A stretch of 10,560 bases of DNA from Clostridia bacterium (GCA_016297535.1 JAEDGL010000083.1:1-10560), one strand, 5' to 3'; counted from the first letter of the stretch, positions 1 through 6,009 are shown. The notes: generated by a model from the sequence alone, not told the origin. A program made the numbers and translations.

Positions 1-51
1 GCTAGCCTGTCACGCTAGAGGTCGAGGGTTCGAGCCCCTTCCGGGTCGCCA
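1..51 (+). tRNA. tRNA-Asp(GTC), 3' part (5' end outside window)
   Basis: The window opens inside this tRNA. The anticodon stem CTAGC/GCTAG encloses loop CTGTCAC, giving anticodon GTC (Asp). It is followed by a 5-bp T stem with loop TTCGAGC, the 3' acceptor strand CCGGGTC, discriminator G and an encoded CCA. The D arm and 5' acceptor strand lie before the window. It is the first of four tRNAs in tandem on the plus strand. Confidence 0.93.
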
Positions 52-74
52 CTTTCTCTTGCCGGAGCTAACTT

Positions 75-150
75 GCCGGTGTAGCTCAATTGGCAGAGCA
101 GCTGATTTGTAATCAGCAGGTTGGGGGTTCAAGTCCCTTCACCGGCTCCA
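75..150 (+). tRNA. tRNA-Thr(TGT)
   Basis: A complete 76-nt cloverleaf. The acceptor strands GCCGGTG and CACCGGC pair, the anticodon stem CTGAT/ATCAG holds loop TTGTA with anticodon TGT, the T loop is TTCAAGT, and CCA is encoded. It lies 23 nt after tRNA-Asp and 27 nt before tRNA-Tyr, consistent with one tRNA transcript. Confidence 0.96.
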
Positions 151-177
151 CTTCCCAGGACAAGGGAAAACAGACAT

Positions 178-262
<85 letters not shown>

Positions 263-293
263 AAAGTCCTTCGCTCCGCCGCGAAGGCATTCT

Positions 294-380
294 GCGGGAA
301 TGGCGGAATTGGCAGACGCGCATGATTCAGGTTCATGTGTTCTCACGGACATGCAGGTTCAAGTCCTGTTTCCCGCACCA
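294..380 (+). tRNA. tRNA-Leu(CAG), integration target of the island
   Basis: An 87-nt class II tRNA. The acceptor strands GCGGGAA and TTCCCGC pair, the anticodon loop TTCAGGT gives CAG (Leu), the variable arm is long, and CCA is encoded. The tRNA is intact, but its last 23 nt (358-380) plus two following A residues recur exactly at 4772-4796. This marks its 3' end as an attachment site. By the usual outcome of tRNA-targeted integration, the 3' part seen here probably arrived with the element and restored the gene (inference). Confidence 0.96.
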
Positions 381-382
381 AA
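358..382 (+). repeat. attL-like direct repeat, copy 1 (25 bp)
   Basis: This segment covers the T loop, 3' T stem and acceptor strand, CCA and two A residues of tRNA-Leu. It is identical over 25 bp to 4772-4796 in the same orientation. Identity stops on the left at G357 versus A4771, and on the right at A383 versus T4797. The size, position and orientation match attachment cores used by tyrosine recombinases at tRNA 3' ends. Confidence 0.9.
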
Positions 383-413
383 ATCCGAACGTTGAAAACG
401 TTCGGATTTTTTT
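380..413 (+). terminator. Rho-independent terminator after tRNA-Leu, probably brought by the island
   Basis: Arms AAATCCGAACGTT (381-393) and AACGTTCGGATTT (397-409) pair perfectly around a 3-nt loop and run into T407-T413. It ends the tRNA cluster transcript. The outer stem AATCCGAAC is shared with the hairpin at 4801-4847 beyond the other repeat, although the inner stem and loop differ. Confidence 0.88.
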
Positions 414-561
414 GATGGTGATGACCTTATCAAAGGTGCGTACAGCCATCGAAGAAGATTATAAAATAGCAAAGAGTAGACGTTGCCATCCAGCAACGCC
501 CACTTTGTTATTTCTATGTGCCCCTGTATGAATATTACAATGGATTTACAAGGACGATCTG
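414..561 (+). other. Short relic region before the phage pseudogene, no intact gene
   Basis: No convincing gene is seen here. An ATG at 421 opens a 36-codon frame beginning MTLSKVRTAIEEDYKIAKS, which reads like a protein start but then loses sense and stops at 529-531. In another frame an open stretch from 470 ends with TGA at 560-562, overlapping the ATG at 562 as TGATG. That geometry is typical of tightly packed phage morphogenesis genes, so it may be the tail of a lost upstream gene. Neither can be assigned a product. Confidence 0.3.
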
Positions 562-873
562 ATGATACCGAAAAACAAGAGGATCGAAAGACTGGTTGTG
601 AAAACGGTCATCAACGAAAACGGCTATGCAGTCGGAACGCCGAAATCGGTTTACCTGCCCGTATGAGCGTACTTCCGCCATCTGTCCGGCAGGGAGTATC
701 ACGTTGCCAACGCTGAACACATGCAGGAAGAAGTGCTGTTCACGATCAACTGGCGGAATGGCATCACAACCGCGCATGTGATACGCTACAACGGCGTTTT
801 GTGGAATAATATGCGCGTGGATACGTTTGAGGGGTATAAGGGGGATATTTCGTTGTATTGCAAACGCCGATAG
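562..873 (+). pseudogene. Phage head-tail adaptor (SPP1 gp16-like), interrupted by in-frame TGA
   Basis: Reading from ATG 562 gives 103 codons ending at TAG 871-873, with one TGA at codon 35 (664-666). After it the frame reads AYFRHLSGREYHVANAEH, then EEVLFTINWRNG, a region ending HVIRYNGVLWNNMRV, and LYCKRR at the C-terminus. This order resembles the phage head-tail joining family (SPP1 gp16 type), which is about 100-115 aa long and usually has Trp-Ala just before the LsGrEy segment. The TGA thus sits where TGG (Trp) is expected, which suggests a single G-to-A nonsense change. Two other Trp codons in the frame are normal TGG. The upstream AAGGA near 549-554 could be its ribosome site. No other head or tail gene is present, so this is a relic of the phage that entered tRNA-Leu. 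Reassignment of TGA to Trp is an alternative I consider less likely. Confidence 0.65.
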
Positions 874-891
874 TGAAATTTCTCCACCATC

Positions 892-920
892 TTTCGTTTT
901 GGCTCCATATATGGTAAAAT
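892..920 (+). promoter_or_regulatory. Candidate promoter of the nuclease-methylase operon with a palindromic operator
   Basis: An extended -10 box, TGG followed by TAAAAT (912-920), has only a weak -35 candidate, TTTCGT (892-897), at 17 bp. The perfect 10-bp palindrome CCATATATGG (905-914) overlaps the -10 region and could bind a repressor. Part of it (ATATATGGTA) recurs at 4741-4750 near the right repeat. The leader to the ATG at 1018 would be about 90 nt. Confidence 0.4.
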
Positions 921-1017
921 ATCAGTGATTACTATGAAAACAGAGAGTCATACCCCTTTTTGCAACTGAATTCTTCTTCAGATTGCCGGTATTAAACCTG
1001 TTTTCAGAACGGATGGG

Positions 1018-3153
1018 ATGAGGATTATGGACTTTTCGCACGCAAGAATTGCTTTTAATCACGAATATGCAAACAAGAGCATTCTGCCTAAGTCTTTTTG
1101 CACTGTCGACGGCAAATTTGTCGAGAACATTGCTATTAAAGATGCTCATGGTAATCCTAATGAAGAATTCTACAAATGGCAGTTCATATACAGCATGATA
1201 CAGTCCGGTCGTATTCCGAGCCGTGATTATATAGGTGCAGAAATATATTTCCCTAAGGGTAATATTCATTCGCAGCCAATAAAAATTGACTCTGTTGTTT
1301 TTTCTGATATTTCTTGGTTGGACTATTATCGTAAGTACAGGGAGAATCCAAAAGATGTGGATTCTCTGCGAAAAGTACGAGAACTAGCCATTGAAGTGAT
1401 TGAATATAAAAGAAATGATAAGACTATTGAGCAGGTTTTCAGCTCGCAGGTGCGTGCAGCTATCAAGGAGCCAGATAGTCCTTTTGTGTTGGGGATCTAT
1501 TATGATACTGGGAGATTGTTCCTATTCAAGAGGATTGGAAATGACATAACTAGATTTGACAATAGTCTTAGTTTCCCTACCAGTCAGAAAATTCTAGAGC
1601 AGTATCAGCTTGAAATTACAGACCCGTATTACACCATACCTACACTGAATGATTTGGCGAAAATCATTAACAAGAATACTCGGACAGATAGAAGTCAAAT
1701 GCATATAGAAGATCTTGATATTGTGTATACAATTCAAGATGACAATATGAAAAATGCTCTGAATTCTATTATGCGTGTATTGGATTCTGTCAGTTTGTCT
1801 AACGAAGAAGGTTACATGATACTGATACAGCTTATTGCTATGAAAATCTTTGATGAAAAGCAGAGAAAAGATCATGGCGGCTATATTCAGTTCTATATTA
1901 ATAGTGATGAACTCTACAAGGGCAATTTGAATATACCAGAAGTACAAAAGTTCGTTTCGCGAATGAAAAAACTCTATAGCGAAGCTAAGGTGTACTATAA
2001 CAATATTCTTGGTGAAAACAAAGTAGTATGGACACAAGAACGTCATGTGAAAGTGGCAAATGAAATTGTCCGACAGTTTCAGGATTATTCGTTTGTTCTT
2101 TCCAGCAATAACGATCTGTATCAACTGATTTTCTATAATTTTGCTACTAAATTCCAAAAGGATGAGAAGGCACAATTCTTGACCCCTCTGCCAATTATTG
2201 ACTTCATAGTCAAAATCGTTAATCCCAAAGCAGGCGAAACCATCTGTGACCCTTGCTGTGGAATTGCGGACTTTCTTTCCAAGAGTTATGTGAACGCTGA
2301 CATGAAACTCGATGATTGCCAACTCTATGGATTTGATAACGATTATAACATGACGGTTTTGGCGCAGCTAAATATGCTTCTCAATGGTGATGGCAATGCC
2401 GTTATCAAGCATATTCCGGAATATGGCACCATAAATCAAAAGTATACCGTTGATAAACGTGTAGTTACACTCAATAGTGCCATGCACGCGAGTGGGAATT
2501 GGGACAGATGGTATGATGGCACAGAATTGATGCAATATGATGTCATTCTGACTAATCCTCCGTTTGGAAAAAACCGCAGTCTTGATTTGTCGAATGCACA
2601 CGATCTGGAAGTGTCAAAGCTATACGAACTGTATGATAGGTATACTGAAACAAATCCCAAATCCGGTTTGGATAAGGGCGTTGTATTTCTGGAAAATGCA
2701 ATACGCCAAATTAAGGAAGGTGGAAGATTTGCAATAGTACTTAGTAATGCAATTATGTCGAACAACACATGGCCCTTTGTGCGTCAATGGGTTATGGAAA
2801 GAATACGAATAGTTGCACTTTTTGACCTTCCAGAAAATGTATTCGCTGAAACAGGTGTCAATACCACTATCCTTATTGGATATAAACCTTCTGCCGATAA
2901 ACTACAGCAGCTTATAGCGGATGATTATACTGTCTTTACGCGCGATATACTTAATGTTGGATATAAGAAGAAAACAGCCAAAAGAACAGTAAAGTTCGAC
3001 AATGACTATGCGCTGGATCCTGATACATTTGAAACCATTACCAACGATGAGGGCGAATCTGTTTTGAATGAAGATTTCTCTCAGATCATCAAGGAATTCA
3101 AGGAATGGTGTGTGTATCAGGAGTTGGAGTTGAAGGAGCTGTTCTTGGAGTGA
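1018..3153 (+). CDS. HsdR-N-like nuclease / N6-adenine DNA methyltransferase (type IIG/BcgI-A-like or HsdM-like)
   Basis: A 711-aa protein expected to methylate adenine in a recognition sequence chosen by its partner S subunit, and probably to cut unmethylated DNA. The methylase part shows motif X as AQFLTPLPIIDFIV (from residue 385), the SAM-binding motif I as DPCCGIADFL (411-420; family form usually DPxCGtGgFL) and the catalytic motif IV NPPF (513-516). The helical segment before it (DLYQLIFYNFATKF) fits HsdM proteins. The N-terminal part contains KIDSVVF (D91), VIEYKR (E129, K131) and then a Gln-containing segment (VFSSQVRAAIKE). This is the layout of a PD-(D/E)xK HSDR_N-type domain, so nuclease and methylase appear fused. 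Typical HsdM proteins are nearer 500 aa, in keeping with an extra domain. ATG 1018 or ATG 1027 could be the start, and neither has a strong ribosome site. The TGA stop overlaps the next ATG. Nuclease activity is an inference from motifs; a modification-only role remains possible. Confidence 0.82.
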   Translation: MRIMDFSHARIAFNHEYANKSILPKSFCTVDGKFVENIAIKDAHGNPNEEFYKWQFIYSMIQSGRIPSRDYIGAEIYFPKGNIHSQPIKIDSVVFSDISWLDYYRKYRENPKDVDSLRKVRELAIEVIEYKRNDKTIEQVFSSQVRAAIKEPDSPFVLGIYYDTGRLFLFKRIGNDITRFDNSLSFPTSQKILEQYQLEITDPYYTIPTLNDLAKIINKNTRTDRSQMHIEDLDIVYTIQDDNMKNALNSIMRVLDSVSLSNEEGYMILIQLIAMKIFDEKQRKDHGGYIQFYINSDELYKGNLNIPEVQKFVSRMKKLYSEAKVYYNNILGENKVVWTQERHVKVANEIVRQFQDYSFVLSSNNDLYQLIFYNFATKFQKDEKAQFLTPLPIIDFIVKIVNPKAGETICDPCCGIADFLSKSYVNADMKLDDCQLYGFDNDYNMTVLAQLNMLLNGDGNAVIKHIPEYGTINQKYTVDKRVVTLNSAMHASGNWDRWYDGTELMQYDVILTNPPFGKNRSLDLSNAHDLEVSKLYELYDRYTETNPKSGLDKGVVFLENAIRQIKEGGRFAIVLSNAIMSNNTWPFVRQWVMERIRIVALFDLPENVFAETGVNTTILIGYKPSADKLQQLIADDYTVFTRDILNVGYKKKTAKRTVKFDNDYALDPDTFETITNDEGESVLNEDFSQIIKEFKEWCVYQELELKELFLE

Positions 3154-4625
3154 TGAATATGCATAAGCTGATAGTGCCTACAGAAGTCAAATTTTCGGAA
3201 ATAAAAGCAAATAGCTCATTATCTCCGAACAATTACAAAAAATTGACTATAAAAAACAAGGAACAGCATACGGTTGCGTTCTATATGGATAGCGCTAGGC
3301 CTTATCAGAAAGGCATTGAACCCGGAAGCGGCTCGTATGTTCCATGTTCGACACAAGTGTTTCTGCGAAATAGTTGCATCAACAATATCTGCTTTTCGCC
3401 AGATAAAAGTAAGTACATTTACCTGAATCCGAATTATTATGAAGATTCTATGGTAGAACATGGCGATGTTCTATTTTGTACTGATGCTAATATCGGTGAT
3501 TGCTGCTTGTTCATCAGCGATGGTGAAAAAGTGTGTTTTTCTTCCGGAGTAATAAAACTCTGTTTTCGGGAGGAAAAATACAAATACTATGTAATGGCGT
3601 TTATGCGAGATGAGTATTTCAGAGAGCAGCTAAAAGCAAAGACTCCCAAAGGCGCTACGATAAAACATTCGGGCGAGTTGTTCCTTGAGTGTTTAATTCC
3701 TGACTCCCCTGCAGAATGGGTGTATCCTATCGTTGAAGCGCTCATAAAGAACATATCTTACGCCGAATACATATCTAATTCTAAATTGCGAAAAACAGAA
3801 CAGTTGATGCATGATGAACTGATAACAGCCACTTATCCGTACGTTAATCCTTCTGTTAGTCAACTGTTGAAAAAAGCAAGACTGGATTCAGGCGTATATT
3901 CTGATACGGTATATCAGTGGAAATGTAATATCGAAAATTACAAAAACGGATATACCGATCTTAAAGGATTTGGTTTCAAAACTCAGAGAGGACCAAGTCT
4001 GCAGGTCAGAGATCTAGGGCGTTCAATCCAAACCGATGATTACAGAAAAGGGTATAATATTTTGATATATCCTAGTGACATATCATCATCAGGCTACATT
4101 GAAAAAGTAACATATTTGGGCGCTAGAAATCCGATTTGGTTTTTGGGAGAAAAATATATACTATTTGCATCAGAGGGGACTATTGGAAAAACATTTGTTG
4201 TGTGTGATGATAAGATGCATTTTACAACAAACATCCACGGAACAATGATTTATCCAATCGAAAAAAACACACATATCAAATATAGTGTTTTCCTTGGCTT
4301 GTACTTGAATTGGTTGCGTAGTACGGAAGTACTAATGAAACTGTCAGTTGGTGCAAATGGAGGTAGCTTTGCCGTTGGATACTGGGACAATATCCTGATA
4401 CCAAAGGTTGATGAATCTTTTATGGATACATTGAATATCCTCTATAATCACACAACAGATTTGTCTCCGACAATATTTGATGCATCAAAGCTAGAAAATA
4501 CTGGGATATATCAGCTTAACAGTTTCTTGATCATCTGCAAAGCTGCATTACAAAAGCTGTGTAACGATATTAAGAATAATGAGTTGAAACCTAGCGATTA
4601 CTACCATCAATTTGTATCAGAGTAA
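3153..4625 (+). CDS. Restriction-modification DNA specificity subunit (HsdS / BcgI-B-like)
   Basis: About 490 aa from ATG 3153, which overlaps the upstream stop as TGATG, so translation is coupled. ATG 3159 has better spacing to GGAG 3147-3150 and is an alternative start. The protein has two similar halves, as in S subunits with two target-recognition domains. Half one has HGDVLFCTDANIGDCCLFI (near residue 103) and a closing segment KGATIKHSGELFLECLIPDSP. Half two has ILFASEGTIGKTFVV (near 336-350) and a closing segment GGSFAVGYWDNILIPK. Helical stretches follow each half (about 205-245 and the last 45 residues) and should form the spacer that contacts the methylase. It would set a split DNA target for the upstream protein. 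No hsdR gene lies on either side within the island. The family assignment rests on the TRD-end motifs and gene order, because TRD sequences themselves diverge quickly. Confidence 0.82.
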   Translation: MNMHKLIVPTEVKFSEIKANSSLSPNNYKKLTIKNKEQHTVAFYMDSARPYQKGIEPGSGSYVPCSTQVFLRNSCINNICFSPDKSKYIYLNPNYYEDSMVEHGDVLFCTDANIGDCCLFISDGEKVCFSSGVIKLCFREEKYKYYVMAFMRDEYFREQLKAKTPKGATIKHSGELFLECLIPDSPAEWVYPIVEALIKNISYAEYISNSKLRKTEQLMHDELITATYPYVNPSVSQLLKKARLDSGVYSDTVYQWKCNIENYKNGYTDLKGFGFKTQRGPSLQVRDLGRSIQTDDYRKGYNILIYPSDISSSGYIEKVTYLGARNPIWFLGEKYILFASEGTIGKTFVVCDDKMHFTTNIHGTMIYPIEKNTHIKYSVFLGLYLNWLRSTEVLMKLSVGANGGSFAVGYWDNILIPKVDESFMDTLNILYNHTTDLSPTIFDASKLENTGIYQLNSFLIICKAALQKLCNDIKNNELKPSDYYHQFVSE

Positions 4626-4771
4626 TTGTCGAAAGCTACCCTTCAAAATACCCTTTACAGCTTCTGAAACGGCTTTACTGCGTTGTACAGGATGATACAA
4701 AAACACCATATATCGTGCTTTGCAAATACCGCATTGCACAATATATGGTATGGTTGCTGAATGACATTGAA
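4626..4771. repeat. Island tail with a 14-bp-arm inverted repeat (4705-4718 / 4736-4749)
   Basis: No gene is seen between the specificity-subunit stop and the right repeat. Arms ACCATATATCGTGC (4705-4718) and GCACAATATATGGT (4736-4749) are complementary at 13 of 14 positions around a 17-nt spacer. There is no T-run after it, so it is a poor intrinsic terminator. It ends 22 bp before the attR core, a place where recombinase arm or excision-factor sites could lie. Confidence 0.55.
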
Positions 4772-4796
4772 TTCAAGTCCTGTTTCCCGCACCAAA
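4772..4796 (+). repeat. attR-like direct repeat, copy 2 (tRNA-Leu 3' fragment)
   Basis: Exact second copy of 358-382: T-loop to CCA of tRNA-Leu plus two A residues, without any 5' tRNA sequence before it. It is not a functional tRNA. It is most simply the original 3' end displaced when the element integrated, and the host's original terminator follows directly. Confidence 0.9.
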
Positions 4797-4800
4797 TCCC

Positions 4801-4847
4801 AAAAAATCCGAACCAGATTATCATGAGGATCTGGTTCGGATTTTTTT
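4801..4847. terminator. Original tRNA-Leu terminator, displaced to the island's right end; bidirectional
   Basis: Arms AAAAAATCCGAACCAGAT (4801-4818) and ATCTGGTTCGGATTTTTT (4829-4846) pair perfectly over 18 bp with a 10-nt loop. The T-run on the plus strand and the A-run on the left arm allow it to work both ways. It would end transcription leaving the island to the right and protect the tRNA side from purC read-through. Confidence 0.88.
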
Positions 4848-4901
4848 GCCAGGAACAGAATCTGTTTCTTTTGCAGCTGTGTATTCGGGAAATGATTTTG
4901 G

Positions 4902-4964
4902 AAAAAGCCTCCTTTGCGATGGTTGGTTCTGCTTTGCAGGCGAACCAGCGGCAAAGGAGGCTTT
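4902..4964 (-). terminator. purC terminator
   Basis: Arms AAAGCCTCCTTTGC (4904-4917) and GCAAAGGAGGCTTT (4951-4964) pair perfectly. The 33-nt loop contains a nested hairpin (GGTTC/GAACC). On the minus strand the hairpin starts 11 nt after the purC stop and runs into a short T-run (4902-4906 read in reverse). The 4848-4901 stretch before it holds nothing I can assign. Confidence 0.8.
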
Positions 4965-4975
4965 GATCAATGAAG

Positions 4976-5689
4976 TCAGTTGTGGGCGTTGAGGCGGCGC
5001 ATGATCTCCTGGTAGGCGTCCTCCACGCCGCCCAGGTCGCGGCGGAAACGATCCTTATCCAGCTTTTCGTGGGTTTTGGCGTCCCACAGGCGGCAGGTAT
5101 CCGGGCTGATTTCATCCGCCAGAATGATGCTTCCATCGCTGGTGCGGCCAAACTCCAGCTTGAAATCCACCAGAATCACGCCGCATTCCTGCCAGAAGGC
5201 CTTCAGAAATTCGTTCACCTGCAGCGCATAGCTGCGGATGGTCGCGATTTCCTCCTGCGTGGCAAGCTCCAGCGCAAGCGCGTGGGAGGTGTTGAGCAGC
5301 GGATCGCCCAGCTCGTCGTTTTTATAGGAGTATTCCACGGTGGGCGCCTTGAAAACCACGCCCTCCTCCACGCCGTAGCGCTTGGAGAAGGAACCGGCGG
5401 CGATGTTGCGTACAATCACCTCCAGGGGCACGATCTGCACGCGGCGCACCAGCGTTTCGCGCTCGTTGAGCTCCCTGACAAAGTGGTTGGGTACGCCGGC
5501 CTCGGCCAGCCGCGCCATGAGGCGGTTGCTCATCTGATTGTTGATAACGCCCTTTCCGGTAATGGTGCCCTTCTTGAGGCCGTTGAAAGCGGTGGCGTCG
5601 TCCTTGTAGGATACGATAAGCAGTTCGGGATCCTCGGTGGCGTATACACGCTTGGCCTTGCCCTCGTAGAGCTGGGCGAGCTTTTGCAT
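4976..5689 (-). CDS. purC: Phosphoribosylaminoimidazole-succinocarboxamide (SAICAR) synthase
   Basis: This cytoplasmic enzyme of de novo purine synthesis joins CAIR and L-aspartate using ATP to form SAICAR. The 237-aa length fits the bacterial single-domain form. Recognisable parts are the N-terminal YEGKAKRVY (residues 8-16), DDATAFN (30-36), the GKGVINNQMSN segment (45-55), the signature PLEVIVRNIAAGS (88-100) and the signature VDFKLEFG (174-181), with DEISPDTCRLWD following. The ATG at 5689 is preceded by AAGGAGGG at good spacing. The gene stands alone here: no other pur gene is adjacent, with the island's att site on one side and a divergent kinase gene on the other. Its promoter, leader and terminator are all visible, so it forms its own transcription unit. 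Confidence 0.97.
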   Translation of the reverse strand: MQKLAQLYEGKAKRVYATEDPELLIVSYKDDATAFNGLKKGTITGKGVINNQMSNRLMARLAEAGVPNHFVRELNERETLVRRVQIVPLEVIVRNIAAGSFSKRYGVEEGVVFKAPTVEYSYKNDELGDPLLNTSHALALELATQEEIATIRSYALQVNEFLKAFWQECGVILVDFKLEFGRTSDGSIILADEISPDTCRLWDAKTHEKLDKDRFRRDLGGVEDAYQEIMRRLNAHN

Positions 5690-5814
5690 GGAAAACCCTC
5701 CTTATAATATCGCCAGAATAGTGAAGAATGGATTGAGCAAACGCGTTGAAAGCCCGGAAGGTTTGCTTGAAAACGGTCGATTCAATCCGCTTTCGTCCCC
5801 CGCTGTGGAAGACG
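5690..5814 (-). promoter_or_regulatory. Structured 5' leader of purC
   Basis: The predicted transcript carries about 125 nt before purC. On the minus strand it contains GGATTGA...AGCAAAC...GTTTGCTCAATCC. AGCAAAC (5761-5767) pairs with GTTTGCT (5736-5742), and GGATTGA (5782-5788) with TCAATCC (5730-5736), the arms sharing one base and separated on one side by a 14-nt bulge. No T-run follows, so it is not a plain attenuator, and I see no match to a riboswitch I can name. It may be a regulatory leader or merely a stable 5' end. The ribosome site AAGGAGG lies at the gene-proximal end. Confidence 0.4.
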
Positions 5815-5820
5815 TTTCTG

Positions 5821-5850
5821 ATTATAGCACAGTTTTTGGAGCCATGCCAA
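5821..5850 (-). promoter_or_regulatory. purC promoter (sigma-A type)
   Basis: On the minus strand TTGGCA (5850-5845) and a perfect TATAAT (5826-5821) are 18 bp apart, predicting a start near 5814. It diverges from the kinase promoter at 5981-6009. Confidence 0.8.
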
Positions 5851-5863
5851 TATTATGGAGCCA
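5837..5863. repeat. Tandem 8-bp repeats at the purC promoter, possible operator
   Basis: TGGAGCCA occurs at 5837-5844 and again at 5856-5863 in the same orientation, 19 bp start to start. One copy lies in the promoter spacer and the other just upstream of the -35 box. About two helical turns apart, they could be paired regulator sites; the regulator is unknown. The rest of 5864-5980 holds only a weak hairpin (CCCCCG 5892-5897 with CGGGGG 5912-5917). Confidence 0.3.
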
Positions 5864-5980
5864 CTAATTTTGATCAGACCCCAAAAGATATCCCCCGATC
5901 CCGCTGCCTGCCGGGGGGAGGGCGGAAAAGCAGAACATGCGCATCATCCGCATTTGCGCTGGCTGCATGCAAATTGGGCA

Positions 5981-6009
5981 TAGACAAAACCGCCTGCATA
6001 CGATATAAT
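5981..6009 (+). promoter_or_regulatory. Promoter of the ROK kinase gene
   Basis: TAGACA (5981-5986) and TATAAT (6004-6009) are separated by exactly 17 bp, predicting a start near 6016 and a leader of about 70 nt. AGGAGG at 6071-6076 is the ribosome site for the ATG at 6086. Confidence 0.82.

Larger units (their letters stand above)
358..4796. mobile_element. tRNA-Leu genomic island / prophage remnant carrying an R-M-like pair
   Basis: About 4.4 kb bounded by a perfect 25-bp direct repeat whose left copy is the 3' end of tRNA-Leu. The interior is visibly AT-rich: one 60-base row at 1561 counts about 35% GC, against about 72% for a row at 8281 in the flanking genes. Contents in order are a terminator, undecipherable relic DNA, a broken phage head-tail adaptor gene, a nuclease-methylase gene, a coupled specificity-subunit gene, and a 146-nt tail with a large inverted repeat. 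No integrase, excisionase or transposase is visible. The element is therefore either a remnant of a larger prophage or a unit moved by an integrase supplied elsewhere. The boundaries are seen directly; the mobility history is inferred. Confidence 0.85.

Noticed and set aside
322..531. A 69-codon plus-strand frame starting inside tRNA-Leu
   Set aside because: It runs through the tRNA and its terminator and has no ribosome site at its start; only the part after ATG 421 could be a relic.
3105..3152. A 16-residue N-terminal extension of the specificity subunit from ATG 3105
   Set aside because: It would overlap the methylase gene by 49 nt and lacks a good ribosome site, whereas ATG 3153 forms a standard TGATG coupling.
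4772..4796. A second tRNA-Leu suggested by the T-loop to CCA sequence
   Set aside because: Only the 3' 23 nt of the tRNA are present; the preceding bases form no anticodon arm, D arm or 5' acceptor strand. It is the right att repeat.
4970..5707. A 245-codon plus-strand frame opposite purC
   Set aside because: purC on the minus strand has complete family signatures, a ribosome site, a promoter and a terminator; the opposite frame has none.
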